Shown here piece by piece: positions 17,376 through 26,371 of a stretch of 64,000 nucleotides of DNA. The translations under genes were made by a program, and so were the position numbers. Origin of the DNA: Microbulbifer sp. A4B17. Lineage in GTDB: Bacteria; Pseudomonadota; Gammaproteobacteria; Pseudomonadales; Cellvibrionaceae. The notes below the pieces were generated by a model that saw only the letters and a list, made by a program, of their open reading frames with translations, had not been told where the DNA came from and did not search any database. The stretch is from NCBI RefSeq assembly GCF_003076275.1, contig NZ_CP029064.1, forward strand, positions 4,382,001 to 4,446,000, read 5' to 3'. The number at the start of each line of letters is the position of its first letter. Within the stretch, counting starts at the first letter, position 1.

Positions 17376-18188
17376 TCAGCGTCCTTCCATTAGCCCTATT
17401 TTCTTATTGTTCACTATCTTTTTAAAAATTTTTCCAGACAACTTCAGCAACTTAGAGCGACTTAAGAACCTGGGTAAGATACTAAGTAACATCTTTTGTT
17501 TTCCAGAGAGCACATAGCTCCTGTTGGCAAGAAATCCATGCAACCCTACTTTAGCTACATGCTCCGCTGTTTCGTACTGTTTTTCATCAACACTTACTTC
17601 ATTATTTGCCACTGCTGCAAAGTTTGTCTTAGTTCCACTAGGACATAAACAAGTTACGGTGACACCTGTCTCCTCTAATTCGTTATATAAAGCCTCTGAA
17701 AAATTTAAGACATAACTCTTGGATGCAGAATAAACACCTGCATAGGGCACTGGCATTAAGGCTGCACCAGAAGCGACATTTATAATTCCACCAGACCTTT
17801 TAATTTTCATACCGCCAAGGTATAGGTAACAAAGTTCTGTGAGAGTATTAATATTGAGCTGCAGCATCCCTTTATAGGTTCTTAAATCAAAGTCCTCAAA
17901 ACGGCCCCATTTCCCAAATCCAGCATTATTAATAAGAATATCTACATCAAGTTCCTTATCCTTAGTTTGCTGAAATAATTCCTGTGCAGCCCCCTCTACA
18001 CTTAAGTCCATAGCTATTAGGGCTACTTGGACTTGATACTTCTCTTGAATTTTTTTACTGACTTCTGCCAAGCCCACCTGAGATCTAGCAACCAGAATTA
18101 AATTTGCTCCTTTATTTGCACACTCATGCGCAAACGCCTCGCCGATCCCTGAAGAAGCACCTGTGATTAATACGGTTTTTGACTTCAT
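17376..18188 (-). CDS. Short-chain dehydrogenase/reductase (SDR)
   Basis: Classical NAD(P)-dependent oxidoreductase of 270 residues. The nucleotide-binding TGASSGIG (9-16), NNAG (87-90), catalytic Ser140 and YSASK (Tyr153, Lys157) are all present. The whole resembles the DltE/YqjQ-like group, often linked with lipid or envelope carbonyl metabolism; the substrate is not known. The basic C-terminus (SGKIFKKIVNNKK) could touch the membrane. The gene is leftward like the following MBL gene, 95 bases apart, so co-transcription is possible. Composition is AT-rich. Confidence 0.9.
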   Translation of the reverse strand: MKSKTVLITGASSGIGEAFAHECANKGANLILVARSQVGLAEVSKKIQEKYQVQVALIAMDLSVEGAAQELFQQTKDKELDVDILINNAGFGKWGRFEDFDLRTYKGMLQLNINTLTELCYLYLGGMKIKRSGGIINVASGAALMPVPYAGVYSASKSYVLNFSEALYNELEETGVTVTCLCPSGTKTNFAAVANNEVSVDEKQYETAEHVAKVGLHGFLANRSYVLSGKQKMLLSILPRFLSRSKLLKLSGKIFKKIVNNKKIGLMEGR

Positions 18189-18283
18189 AATACAGCCACT
18201 TAAACATTTAGAAATTGGAAAAAGGTTAAGATAATAAAAGGTGTATAACCTTATATTTACCTAATTAAGATTCAAACGATAAC

Positions 18284-19342
18284 TTATCTATTCTTTTCAA
18301 CTAAAAGCTCCCGCCACCAGGACTGGGTGGGCAATGGATTTCTCAACTTTACAGGTGCGCCTATCACCGGTATTAACAGTTTTACACCCCAGTTTTCCGC
18401 AGTAATTTCTGCACGCTCTAATGGTTCATACCAATCGTGTAGAGCAAGATCAAAAGTACTGTTATGAATAGGCAGCATCGCTCGCCCACCGAGATCCAGA
18501 TGTGCCTGTACGCTCTCTTCGGGCATCATATGAACTGATCTCCAAAGCTTGTTGTAAGCACCCGTTTCCATCAGTGTCAGGTCGAACGGACCAAAACGCT
18601 CACCAATTTCACGAAATCCACTAAAGTAGCCGCTGTCACCGCTAAAGAATATACGGCCCTCGCGCCCTTCAATTACCCAGCTGGCCCAAAGTGTTGAGTT
18701 TTTATTCGTAAGTCCACGTCCGGAAAAGTGCTGAGCCGGAGTCGCAGTAAAATGCAAACTCCCCAGGGCAAAGGATTCCCACCAGGCCAACTCCTCAATT
18801 TTTTCTGCCGGAATTCCCCAGTTACGCAAGTGACTCCCCACCCCGGTAGGAACTACAAACTGCTCTACCTTATCCTTGAGTGCGCGGATACTATTTTTAT
18901 CCAGGTGATCGTAGTGATCATGGCTGATAACTATCGCTTTAATCGAGGGTAAGTCTCTGATCTCTATGGGCAATGGATGGAAGCGCTTTGGGCCCATCCA
19001 CTGTACCGGGGATGCCCGCTTACTAAATACCGGATCTGTCAAAACATACTGATCATCCATTCGAATCAGTACCGTGGAATGCCCGAGACGATACACAACA
19101 CTTTCAGATTCTGGAGCATCCAGCTCTGAGGCGGGAATCTGGCGCAATGGAATCGGTTTCACCGGTGTTGGCGCAGCCCGATCAGCCTTGATGTAGGCGC
19201 CAATCATCTCAATCATACCGCCACTACTGACCATGTAGTCAGAATCACTATTGCGGAACTTCTTTGGCTGATTTGTAAAGCTGCCAAAAAGACTTACCGA
19301 CATAACAATCACTCCTGCCAGAATCAACCAGCGCTTCCTCAT
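18284..19342 (-). CDS. MBL-fold metallo-hydrolase, NAPE-PLD-like
   Basis: Metallo-beta-lactamase-fold hydrolase of 352 residues with an N-terminal signal anchor (WLILAGVIVMSVSLFG). The zinc motif is HDHYDH (141-146), with further ligand regions TPAQHFSGRG, FSGDSGYF and LPIHNSTF. This pattern matches N-acyl-phosphatidylethanolamine phospholipase D-like (RomA/UlaG-like) enzymes, so a membrane lipid substrate is plausible but not proven. ATG 19342 has GGTGA 5 bases upstream and is preferred to ATG 19354. It is divergent from a TetR-family gene that probably represses it. Confidence 0.85.
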   Translation of the reverse strand: MRKRWLILAGVIVMSVSLFGSFTNQPKKFRNSDSDYMVSSGGMIEMIGAYIKADRAAPTPVKPIPLRQIPASELDAPESESVVYRLGHSTVLIRMDDQYVLTDPVFSKRASPVQWMGPKRFHPLPIEIRDLPSIKAIVISHDHYDHLDKNSIRALKDKVEQFVVPTGVGSHLRNWGIPAEKIEELAWWESFALGSLHFTATPAQHFSGRGLTNKNSTLWASWVIEGREGRIFFSGDSGYFSGFREIGERFGPFDLTLMETGAYNKLWRSVHMMPEESVQAHLDLGGRAMLPIHNSTFDLALHDWYEPLERAEITAENWGVKLLIPVIGAPVKLRNPLPTQSWWRELLVEKNR

Positions 19343-19476
19343 TGCATTCACCATGTAAACTATACGGTGCAGTGTACAAACTAACTATAGGAAAGTAAAC
19401 CGATTAGTGTAAAATTGATTTATCGAGTTATTTGCCGACCAAGGAAGCTATCGGCCCCTATTCAGTAGAGAGTTCT

Positions 19477-20088
19477 ATGACTGAAAAGAAACTGACAAGA
19501 AGTGAATTGAAGCGCCAGGCTATTATCGATGCCGCCAAGCAGGCCTTTCAGGAATTAGGGGTTCAAGGCACTAGCATGGACGAGCTAGCAGCCCGCGCCC
19601 AGGTGTCAAAACGGACTGTCTACAATCACTTTGCCAGTAAAGAGGCGCTGGTAATGTACTTGATCAGTGAACTCTGGCAACAGGCGACACAGTCTCCCGG
19701 TTGTGATTACAATCCAGATGCTGACATGCACACGCAGCTGTGTAACTTACTGAAGTTAGAAGTTAAAACAATTTGTAACCCGCAGTATATTGAACTTAAC
19801 CGAATGGCCTTCGACTACTTCTTCCATCAACCGGAAGCATTGCGTAAGGAGATGGAAAAATATAAGGCCCATGAAACCGGGGTGCAGCGCTGGATTAAAT
19901 CTGCTATAGCTGACGGCCGACTAAAGCCTCTCGACATAGAGGTCGCCAGTGGGCAGATTCATAACTTGATTAAAGGCGGTTGCTATTGGCCTCAGTTACT
20001 CCAACTTTCCGGCCCACCAAGCCTCATCGAACAAGAGGCACTTGCCGAGCGTACCGCTGCGATGTTTTTAAGTTATTACCATGCTTAA
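19477..20088 (+). CDS. TetR family transcriptional regulator
   Basis: Repressor of 203 residues. The N-terminal TetR helix-turn-helix spans about residues 12-58 (TSMDELAARAQVSKRTVYNHFASKEAL), and the C-terminal ligand domain is of the AefR-like type. Start ATG 19477 is preferred to a TTG at 19432 because it gives the usual N-terminal length and has GAGAG nearby. It is transcribed away from the MBL hydrolase gene across about 134 bases, the usual arrangement for local control of a divergent enzyme. Confidence 0.88.
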   Translation: MTEKKLTRSELKRQAIIDAAKQAFQELGVQGTSMDELAARAQVSKRTVYNHFASKEALVMYLISELWQQATQSPGCDYNPDADMHTQLCNLLKLEVKTICNPQYIELNRMAFDYFFHQPEALRKEMEKYKAHETGVQRWIKSAIADGRLKPLDIEVASGQIHNLIKGGCYWPQLLQLSGPPSLIEQEALAERTAAMFLSYYHA

Positions 20089-20133
20089 ATCACTGCTCTA
20101 TAAAGGCCATTTTTTACCGGCCAATTTACCTAT

Positions 20134-20161
20134 AAAAAAGGCCCCTAAAGGGGCCTTTTTT
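20134..20161. terminator. Bidirectional terminator between TetR and LPMO genes
   Basis: AAAAAAGGCCCC-TAAA-GGGGCCTTTTTT: 12-bp arms with A and T tracts on both sides, serving the two convergent genes. Confidence 0.9.
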
Positions 20162-20178
20162 ATTTCATCGGGACTAAA

Positions 20179-21801
20179 TTACAATCTTTCCCACAATATC
20201 TCCCAGTTTCCACCGACACCCGGCTCGAACTGTATTGCACCTCTTTTTACTTCCTTACAGTAATGAGAGTAGGCAGAGTCCTTACACTCGTAGACATTAC
20301 CGTCACGGCCCAGAACTTTGGTGCCCGCGGCATAGTTTCTATGACCTCTAGGGAAGACATAATCGTAATCCTGATCACCCGAGGACTGGTCATCATCATT
20401 GGAGGTATCATCATCTCCGTTCGAAGTGTCGTCATCTCCGTTCGAAGTGTCGTCATCTCCGTTGGAAGTATCGTTATCCTCATTCGAGGAGTCATCGTCA
20501 CCAGAGCTATCTTCAATCAGATAGAAGTTCAGGGTGTTTTGATCAACCATGTTGCCATCGCGGTCTTTTACCACCACTACAACCATGTGGTGCCCTGCTA
20601 CAGTCTCTGACAGAGTCAGGCTTGTGCTGGCAGTATCACCATCATCAATATCATTGCTATAGCTTGCGAGAGTATCACCATCATGGTTCACCACTGTAAC
20701 CTCAACGCTGACATCTCCAGTTGCACTGAGAGCCAAGTCTAGAGAAATAGCACCGCCTGAAATCGTGTATTCATTTTCAAGGCCACTTACCGTTACTTCA
20801 TAGTTGGGTTCTTCTTCGCTCAACTCATAACCGATCTCGACATTTTCCAGGCCACTGCCATCTTTTAGATAAATTCGGTTGATACCGTACAGAGGTTCAA
20901 AACTATTATCACCATCGAAATCACCGGCACGAATATCGGTCTGCTCTGCATTAATCAACTCAGCCAGATCGTGTGACCAGTTTTCAGCAATACCCTGCTC
21001 TTCGGAGGCAATTTCCAAAACAGTGCTGTAAGACGAGTTTTCACCTGAGCCATCAAATACGCGGATATACACTTTATCACCCACGTTCAAGTCCTGCGTC
21101 GGATTGATGGTGCCCACAGCGCTCCACTCGGTATTAGTGACATTATCGCCATCGAACTCTACATCGATAATATTGTAGAAAGCATTAACCGTATCGCCCA
21201 CATCCCAAACAGCCAGAATTACATGATAGCCCTCGCGACCCGGCACCTGGCACTCATGAGTTGTATTTACATCTGGCTGTTCATAATTGCCATCTATCTC
21301 ACAGAATGGGTCGAGATCAAATTGATCGCGAGTCAAGACTGAATTCGGATTCCAATCTTCTTTAGTAATATAGTATTTCCAATCACGAGTTACATGGTTG
21401 GCGGTGAAGTACCATTTGAAGGTTTGCCAGCCGGAGCTAATATAATTTTTTACCCAGCGATCAGATGTCTGTTCATTAAGCTCAGACCAGGCACTACTTC
21501 CTCCGCTGGCAATTTGTCCATCGGCAGGGCCACTATCTGGAAAGCCTTCAGGCCCCTCAATACTTTGAGGTTCCCACTGAACGGCACCGCAACTCAGGTT
21601 CATTTCCCCCGTATCTAATGCGTATTTACATAGGGTTCCTCGTGCAGAAGCAACACCGCCGTCAGCGGCCTCAACATAACCATGGCTGAAAGCGTTGGAA
21701 CTGGCTCCGGCTAGCGCCACAGCCATTAGTGTCCGATTGACTATTGGCTGTTTAAATACAGATGCTAATTTTTTCTTACGTAGAATCATATCTCTGCCCA
21801 T
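20179..21801 (-). CDS. Chitin-active lytic polysaccharide monooxygenase (AA10), GbpA-like multidomain
   Basis: Secreted copper oxygenase of 540 residues that cleaves crystalline chitin (family role). A long signal peptide ends at NAFS before His40, the N-terminal copper-brace His (HGYVE). The second brace His lies in TANHVTRDW. After the AA10 domain (about 40-225) come a GbpA2-like domain, an Ig-like segment with AGHHMVVVVVKD, an acidic DTSNGDD linker encoded by 21-base tandem repeats, and a C-terminal CBM73-like chitin-binding domain (YAAGTKVLGRDGNVYEC, WEILWERL). The layout matches Vibrio GbpA, an adhesion and colonisation factor. ATG 21801 or 21789 are both possible; ribosome sites are weak. 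Gene ends at a shared terminator. Confidence 0.92.
   Translation of the reverse strand: MGRDMILRKKKLASVFKQPIVNRTLMAVALAGASSNAFSHGYVEAADGGVASARGTLCKYALDTGEMNLSCGAVQWEPQSIEGPEGFPDSGPADGQIASGGSSAWSELNEQTSDRWVKNYISSGWQTFKWYFTANHVTRDWKYYITKEDWNPNSVLTRDQFDLDPFCEIDGNYEQPDVNTTHECQVPGREGYHVILAVWDVGDTVNAFYNIIDVEFDGDNVTNTEWSAVGTINPTQDLNVGDKVYIRVFDGSGENSSYSTVLEIASEEQGIAENWSHDLAELINAEQTDIRAGDFDGDNSFEPLYGINRIYLKDGSGLENVEIGYELSEEEPNYEVTVSGLENEYTISGGAISLDLALSATGDVSVEVTVVNHDGDTLASYSNDIDDGDTASTSLTLSETVAGHHMVVVVVKDRDGNMVDQNTLNFYLIEDSSGDDDSSNEDNDTSNGDDDTSNGDDDTSNGDDDTSNDDDQSSGDQDYDYVFPRGHRNYAAGTKVLGRDGNVYECKDSAYSHYCKEVKRGAIQFEPGVGGNWEILWERL
20411..20473. repeat. 21-base tandem repeat coding for the LPMO linker
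   Basis: Three near-identical copies of a 21-base unit (tcatctccgttcgaagtgt plus cg), with degenerate copies on each side. On the minus strand it encodes repeated DTSNGDD heptads. Such repeats change copy number by slippage, altering linker length without shifting the frame. Confidence 0.9.
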
Positions 21802-22574
21802 TTATTGATTCGCACCCAACTTCCTTCTCAAGCTGAGTACAATCTTTTAATTTTGTAGGATGTTAATCCTGCAGCGCTAGCGACAGAGTTATGGACCGCC
21901 ACTAATTTTCACGGTTCCTGTTCATTTTATAATTTAGGGCAACACTAAGTGAATTGTCACCATAAGATAAGCATCGAGCTTTCCAAATAAATATTCATCC
22001 CGCATATGAACTTTTACCGCCTACCTGAAAACAATCAATTTATCTTTAAAATGGAATCGAGAAAGGGGAGGCAATTTACTTCAAAATAGAAAATTTAACT
22101 TCATGTTACAGTTGACGTCAGCCTGGAAAAAGAAAGATAAATAGACCAGGCAACCAGTTCTATAGTTAAAAATGGAAATTAAATTCTCCCCAGCAGCCAA
22201 CCATAAAACTCAAAACTGAATTTATATTGAGCCTTACCATTAATTGCTGCCGACTAAAGTCAACTACCTCGTTGATATGTAAATAAGGGGGGGGGTATTT
22301 TAATAACAGCCGTAAACGGTATACCCTGGAAAATACGTAACCGAGATGAAACGCCAAGGTTTAACATTTTTTTGAATTTAGATATTGACGAGCATAGCTT
22401 CAAATTAATACTAAGCTTAATTACCTGAGAAAAAACACCCTACCATTGACGTTCTCTTTATAAAGAGAGTGAGCGTTTTATACTAGAGGATAAATTTTTC
22501 CACCTATCCACTATCTCTAATTTATTGAATCTAACGCTCTGGGGCCTCAGAACTACTCTTCAGCCCCATGAGAC
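21802..22574. other. Long gene-free stretch upstream of the LPMO gene
   Basis: About 770 bases without a credible gene; a 63-codon frame at 22166-22357 looks accidental. It carries a run of nine G (22287-22295) and a 16-bp palindrome TCTCTTTATAAAGAGA (22453-22468), the latter perhaps a hairpin ending the DUF417 transcript. The LPMO promoter must be at its left end. Confidence 0.55.
22453..22468. promoter_or_regulatory. 16-bp perfect palindrome
   Basis: TCTCTTTATAAAGAGA, about 106 bases past the DUF417 stop. It could be an operator or a transcript-end hairpin, but has no strong T tract. Confidence 0.3.
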
Positions 22575-23402
22575 TTAATATTTTTCCATGGAATTTCTAA
22601 AACCAAGAATTAACACCAGGTTTGCGATAAACCATAGATCTTTAATAATAAAAATACCGCTGGAGCTAAGTTGCCAGGGGGCTACCCAGCTACCCGGGTA
22701 GGAGTAGAGGAAGGTCTGGGTTGTTATAAATACTGCGGCACAAAGCAATAGTCCCGGCCAAAACAGCTGCCGGATATAAATACCCAAGGCGAGAATAGCC
22801 AGAGCAATCAAGTCATATATACCAATAAGATTTGAGGCCATTTGCACGCTAAATACACTGTATAACCAAGACATCAGCGGCGAAGTGCTTACAAGGCCTT
22901 CAATCCCCTCAGCCTCAAGCGCTGTGAATTTCATCCCACCGATCCAGAGTAATACCAGGCCGACAGGGAAATAATTGAGCCATATCAGCTTTAGTGGGCT
23001 CAACGAATCCCGATACAACCAGGTGACACCCAGGGTTAACAGGGCAAAGTACTTAATTATCCCCTGCCCTGAGCCAATTGCCGGAAAACCGCCCAGGGAG
23101 TCGATCCAATGGCCGCTGCCAAGAAGACTCAGTAGGGGCACTAGCGATATTAAAATCAGTAGAATTGCCAGGGGCTTAACAGCCCGCTCAAAACGAAGGG
23201 CGAGTGCCCCCAAAATAGCGGCGACTGAAAAAATAATGGCGGTCAGTAACCGTATAGAGGAAAGCACCTCCTCATTAGTGACACCGTAGAATTCAAATAC
23301 GCGCTTGATACCACCCCATTGGCCGGAAAAAAGCGCCACCGCAATAAGCGCAAAGGCGATGGCCACCAGGGCGAAGGGAAGTTTTCGAAGAAGAAATGAC
23401 AT
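22575..23402 (-). CDS. DUF417 family membrane protein (YkgB/RclC-like)
   Basis: Integral inner-membrane protein of 275 residues with about seven hydrophobic segments. The DUF417 signatures are visible: GGMKFTALEAEGIEGLV followed by SPLMSWLYSVF, and SSSGIFIIKDLW near the C-terminus. The E. coli relative RclC belongs to the reactive-chlorine response; function otherwise unknown. ATG 23402 with AGAGG about 10 bases upstream is preferred to a TTG at 23423. It follows the copper ATPase operon in the same direction, but a large hairpin separates them. Confidence 0.85.
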   Translation of the reverse strand: MSFLLRKLPFALVAIAFALIAVALFSGQWGGIKRVFEFYGVTNEEVLSSIRLLTAIIFSVAAILGALALRFERAVKPLAILLILISLVPLLSLLGSGHWIDSLGGFPAIGSGQGIIKYFALLTLGVTWLYRDSLSPLKLIWLNYFPVGLVLLWIGGMKFTALEAEGIEGLVSTSPLMSWLYSVFSVQMASNLIGIYDLIALAILALGIYIRQLFWPGLLLCAAVFITTQTFLYSYPGSWVAPWQLSSSGIFIIKDLWFIANLVLILGFRNSMEKY

Positions 23403-23447
23403 TTGTTGACGACCTCTTAACAAATTAGAGCTTAGTCACCAGCCTGA

Positions 23448-23488
23448 CCAGAGCCGCCTCTCTCCGTACGGGTGAGAGGCGGCTCTGG
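23448..23488. other. Large perfect hairpin downstream of the copper-export operon
   Basis: CCAGAGCCGCCTCTC / GAGAGGCGGCTCTGG, 15 bp without mismatch around an 11-base loop that itself contains CCGTACGG. It lies 70 bases after the cupredoxin stop. There is no T tract on either strand, so it may stabilise the mRNA 3' end or act with Rho rather than as a simple terminator. Confidence 0.7.
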
Positions 23489-23558
23489 GGTATTGGTTAA
23501 ATCTATGTCGTCTTGGCCCGAGGAATTATTACACCCCCATAGAGGTGCACACTTACTG

Positions 23559-23927
23559 TCACTCCAGTATCAATGTGCCCCGATACATTTGCATCTGGCA
23601 GTTGAACGGGTATTCACCCGGCTCGGCTTTTGGTATTTCCACCAAGGTATCCTGGTTCAGGGCAAGCTGAGCGCTGACTTCCAAGTCTGGAAACAATACC
23701 CACTCGGAGCAGGGACTGGGGTCCTCCCGGTGAAAATGCAAAGTCGCTGTGCGACCGGCGGGCAGGCGGATAAGATCCGGTTCGTAAACACCGTCCTTAA
23801 CCAGAATCTGTAAATTATCCGTGCTCGGCGTCGCCTTACTGGTACTTCGTTTTGGCCCCAACCAAAACCACCAAATAACAGCCAGTATCATCAGCACACC
23901 GACAATATTTACGAGAACTTCAGCCAT
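23559..23927 (-). CDS. Membrane-anchored cupredoxin-domain protein
   Basis: Protein of 122 residues: one N-terminal membrane helix (VLVNIVGVLMILAVIWWFWLG) and a single cupredoxin domain facing the periplasm. Likely copper residues are Cys in PSPCSEW and the Cys/Met set in NCQMQMYRG, where family members often have CGMGM. It starts directly after the stop of the copper ATPase (TAA then ATG with no spacing), so the two are translationally coupled. It may accept copper from the pump in the periplasm; that role is inferred from the operon. Confidence 0.85.
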   Translation of the reverse strand: MAEVLVNIVGVLMILAVIWWFWLGPKRSTSKATPSTDNLQILVKDGVYEPDLIRLPAGRTATLHFHREDPSPCSEWVLFPDLEVSAQLALNQDTLVEIPKAEPGEYPFNCQMQMYRGTLILE

Positions 23928-26171
23928 TTAGCGAGCCTCCGATGGTTTAAAGAAGCGCAGGCGGTTGGCATTACTGACCACCGTCAGGGAGGAAAGCGCC
24001 ATAGCACCACCGGCAACAATGGGGCTCAGTAACATACCCGTAATCGGGTAGAGGACACCGGCGGCGATGGGAATACCCAGAGTGTTATAAATAAATGCGC
24101 CAAACAGGTTTTGCTTGATATTGTGCAAAGTGGCCCGGGACAACTCCACGGCATTGGCAACCCCGTGCAGGGAGGAACGCATTAGGGTGACATCGGCGCT
24201 CTCAATAGCAACATCGGTACCGGCACCTATCGCAAAGCCCACATCGGCCCGCGCCAGGGCTGGGGCATCGTTAATCCCGTCACCCACCATACCCACTCGC
24301 TCGCCTTTTTTTTGCAATTCAGCGACGATCCCCTCTTTATCTTCCGGCAATAGTTCTGCGTGAACTCGATCGATGCCCAGTTGCCGGGCAACCGCTTCGG
24401 CACTACCGTGATTGTCCCCGGTAAGCATTTCAATGCGTAAACCCAGTTTGCTCAGCCGCTCGATTGCAGCTTGCGCATCAGCGCGAATCGGATCGGCTAC
24501 GGCAATAATCCCCCGCAACTTGCCGTCCACGGCGGCGTACATCACCGTGCGCCCCGCCTCGGCCAATTTGGCTGCCCGCTCACTCCAGGCATCCAGAGAA
24601 ATGGCCTCCTTTTGCATTAACTTGGTATTCCCCAACAGCACGCGACTGCCACCGATATCACCACTCACACCGTGAGCTGTGATGGCTTCAAAGTTGGCTG
24701 GAGACTGCAATTCAAGGTTTTTATCGTGAGCTGCCGTCACTATGGCTTCAGCCAAGGGGTGCTCTGAGCCCTGCTCCAGGCTCGCCACTAAACGCAGCAG
24801 TTCATCGCTGTCGCCATCACTATCGATATCTGTCAGACGCGGAGAACCCTCGGTGAGAGTCCCGGTTTTATCCACAACCAGGACATCCAGAGTACAGGAT
24901 TGTTGCAGGGCCTTGCCGTTGCGCACCAGTACACCGTACTCGGCACCTTTGCCGACCCCCACCATAACCGACATGGGAGTCGCCAAACCCAAGGCACAGG
25001 GACAGGCGATAATCAGCACCGAAGTCAGTACTACTAACATATGGGCAACCCGAGGATCGGGGCCCAAGTTGAACCAAACCAGTGCGGCCACTAGGGCAAT
25101 AATCATCACCACTGGAACAAAGATGCCGGAAATCTTGTCCGCCAAGCGCGCGATAGGTACCCGGGAGCTCTGGGCATTCTTTACCATCTCGATAATCTGC
25201 GCGAGGCGGGTGTCGGAACCCACTTTATCTGCGCGAAACAACAGGCTGCCATTTTTATTCAGGGTGCCGGCGGCGAGGCTGTCACCCTCCGCCTTTTTCA
25301 CCGGCACTGGTTCCCCGGTGAGCATGGATTCATCCACCAGGCTGCGCCCTTCAAGGACAGTGCCATCCACCGGAATTTTCTCGCCGGGGCGGACGCGCAG
25401 CTGGTCTCCCTGCTGCACCTGCTCGATAGGGAGATCCACCTCTCGGCCGTCTCTCAATACCCGCGCGGATGTATCCTGGAGCTCCAACAGCTTCTCCACT
25501 GCGGCACTGGTGCGCCCGCGAGCCCGAATCTCCAGTGCCTGGCCGAGGCTGATCAGGCCAATAATCATGGCACTGGCCTCGAAGTACACATGTCGTGCCG
25601 CTTCCGGTAAGAGATGGGGGACCAATACCACGATCATGGAGAAGAGCCAGGCCGTTCCCGTGCCCAGGGCCACCAGCGTATCCATAGTGGCATTGTGGTG
25701 ACGCAGTGCCTTCCAGGCGCCACTGAAGAAGTTGCCGCCACAGAAGACCAGTACCGCCAGGGTAATCAGTCCCATAACACCCCAGGCCAGCTGCTCCACC
25801 GGGGTATTCACCGATACCCTATCGGTGATCAGCCCCCAGGCCATCATTGGCACGCCCACGCCCAGAGCAAATGCCGAGCGCCACAACTGCTGGCGATAGT
25901 GCCGCTGTGTCTGCTCCCGCTGTTCCGCGCGCTGCTCTCGTTCACTACTTCGCAGGAGTTCAGCGCCGTAGCCCGCGCTTCGAACGGCTTCGATACAGGA
26001 TTCAGCCTCTGCCGAGCCGTATACTGACAGGGTTTTATCGGACAGGTTTACCCGGGCATCAGTCACCCCGGCTACGGTCTTAACCGCAGTCTCAATTTTG
26101 TTGATACAACCGGCACAATTGACTCCACTCAAACGGAACACCGTTGGCGCAGATTGTTGCTCCTTCGTCAT
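23928..26171 (-). CDS. copA: Copper-exporting P1B-type ATPase
   Basis: Cu(I) efflux ATPase of 747 residues. In order: one N-terminal heavy-metal domain with GVNCAGC, a membrane helix pair, actuator motif TGEP, the membrane metal site CPC in ACPCALG, phosphorylation site DKTGTLTEG, and the hinge [10 protein letters not shown]; the C-terminal membrane segments complete the usual eight. CPC with an N-terminal GxNCAGC marks copper rather than zinc specificity. Start ATG 26171 has GGGAGA 5 bases upstream. It lies behind a MerR/CueR-type promoter and is followed at once by the cupredoxin gene. Confidence 0.95.
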   Translation of the reverse strand: MTKEQQSAPTVFRLSGVNCAGCINKIETAVKTVAGVTDARVNLSDKTLSVYGSAEAESCIEAVRSAGYGAELLRSSEREQRAEQREQTQRHYRQQLWRSAFALGVGVPMMAWGLITDRVSVNTPVEQLAWGVMGLITLAVLVFCGGNFFSGAWKALRHHNATMDTLVALGTGTAWLFSMIVVLVPHLLPEAARHVYFEASAMIIGLISLGQALEIRARGRTSAAVEKLLELQDTSARVLRDGREVDLPIEQVQQGDQLRVRPGEKIPVDGTVLEGRSLVDESMLTGEPVPVKKAEGDSLAAGTLNKNGSLLFRADKVGSDTRLAQIIEMVKNAQSSRVPIARLADKISGIFVPVVMIIALVAALVWFNLGPDPRVAHMLVVLTSVLIIACPCALGLATPMSVMVGVGKGAEYGVLVRNGKALQQSCTLDVLVVDKTGTLTEGSPRLTDIDSDGDSDELLRLVASLEQGSEHPLAEAIVTAAHDKNLELQSPANFEAITAHGVSGDIGGSRVLLGNTKLMQKEAISLDAWSERAAKLAEAGRTVMYAAVDGKLRGIIAVADPIRADAQAAIERLSKLGLRIEMLTGDNHGSAEAVARQLGIDRVHAELLPEDKEGIVAELQKKGERVGMVGDGINDAPALARADVGFAIGAGTDVAIESADVTLMRSSLHGVANAVELSRATLHNIKQNLFGAFIYNTLGIPIAAGVLYPITGMLLSPIVAGGAMALSSLTVVSNANRLRFFKPSEAR

Positions 26172-26203
26172 CTTGCTCTCCCGCAACACCAATTACAGCG
26201 ACA

Positions 26204-26234
26204 AAGTTACAACCTTACCGCTAGGGGAAGGCAA
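26204..26234 (-). promoter_or_regulatory. CueR/MerR-type promoter of the copper ATPase
   Basis: On the minus strand TTGCCT (-35, 26229-26234) and TAACTT (-10, 26204-26209) are separated by 19 bases, the over-long spacer typical of MerR-family activation. Within it lies the dyad CCTTACCGCTAGGGGAAGG (26213-26231), with six of seven arm positions paired and the CCTT/AAGG ends seen in CueR sites. The promoter is 33 bases from the ATPase start. The regulator gene is not in the window. Confidence 0.8.
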
Positions 26235-26371
26235 CAGTTGGCAGCGCACCGCCCGCCGAAATTTCGCAGTCAATTCATCCTTCAGCTTAGTGGCTGGCAC
26301 CAGGTGCGGGAAAAGGCTGAGGATTCGCCAATGATCGCGCATGCGATGCGCCGGAATGTTATTATCGCGCC

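Noticed and set aside
20411-20473. Short regular repeats considered as CRISPR
   Set aside because: Repeats are directly adjacent without spacers and encode an in-frame peptide linker.
22287-22295. Run of nine G as a phase-variation tract
   Set aside because: It lies in non-coding DNA far from any promoter that I can define, so a switching role cannot be supported.
24742-25701. 319-codon frame antisense to the copper ATPase
   Set aside because: Ser/Arg/Thr-rich shadow frame typical of the complement of a GC-rich gene with clear motifs on the other strand.
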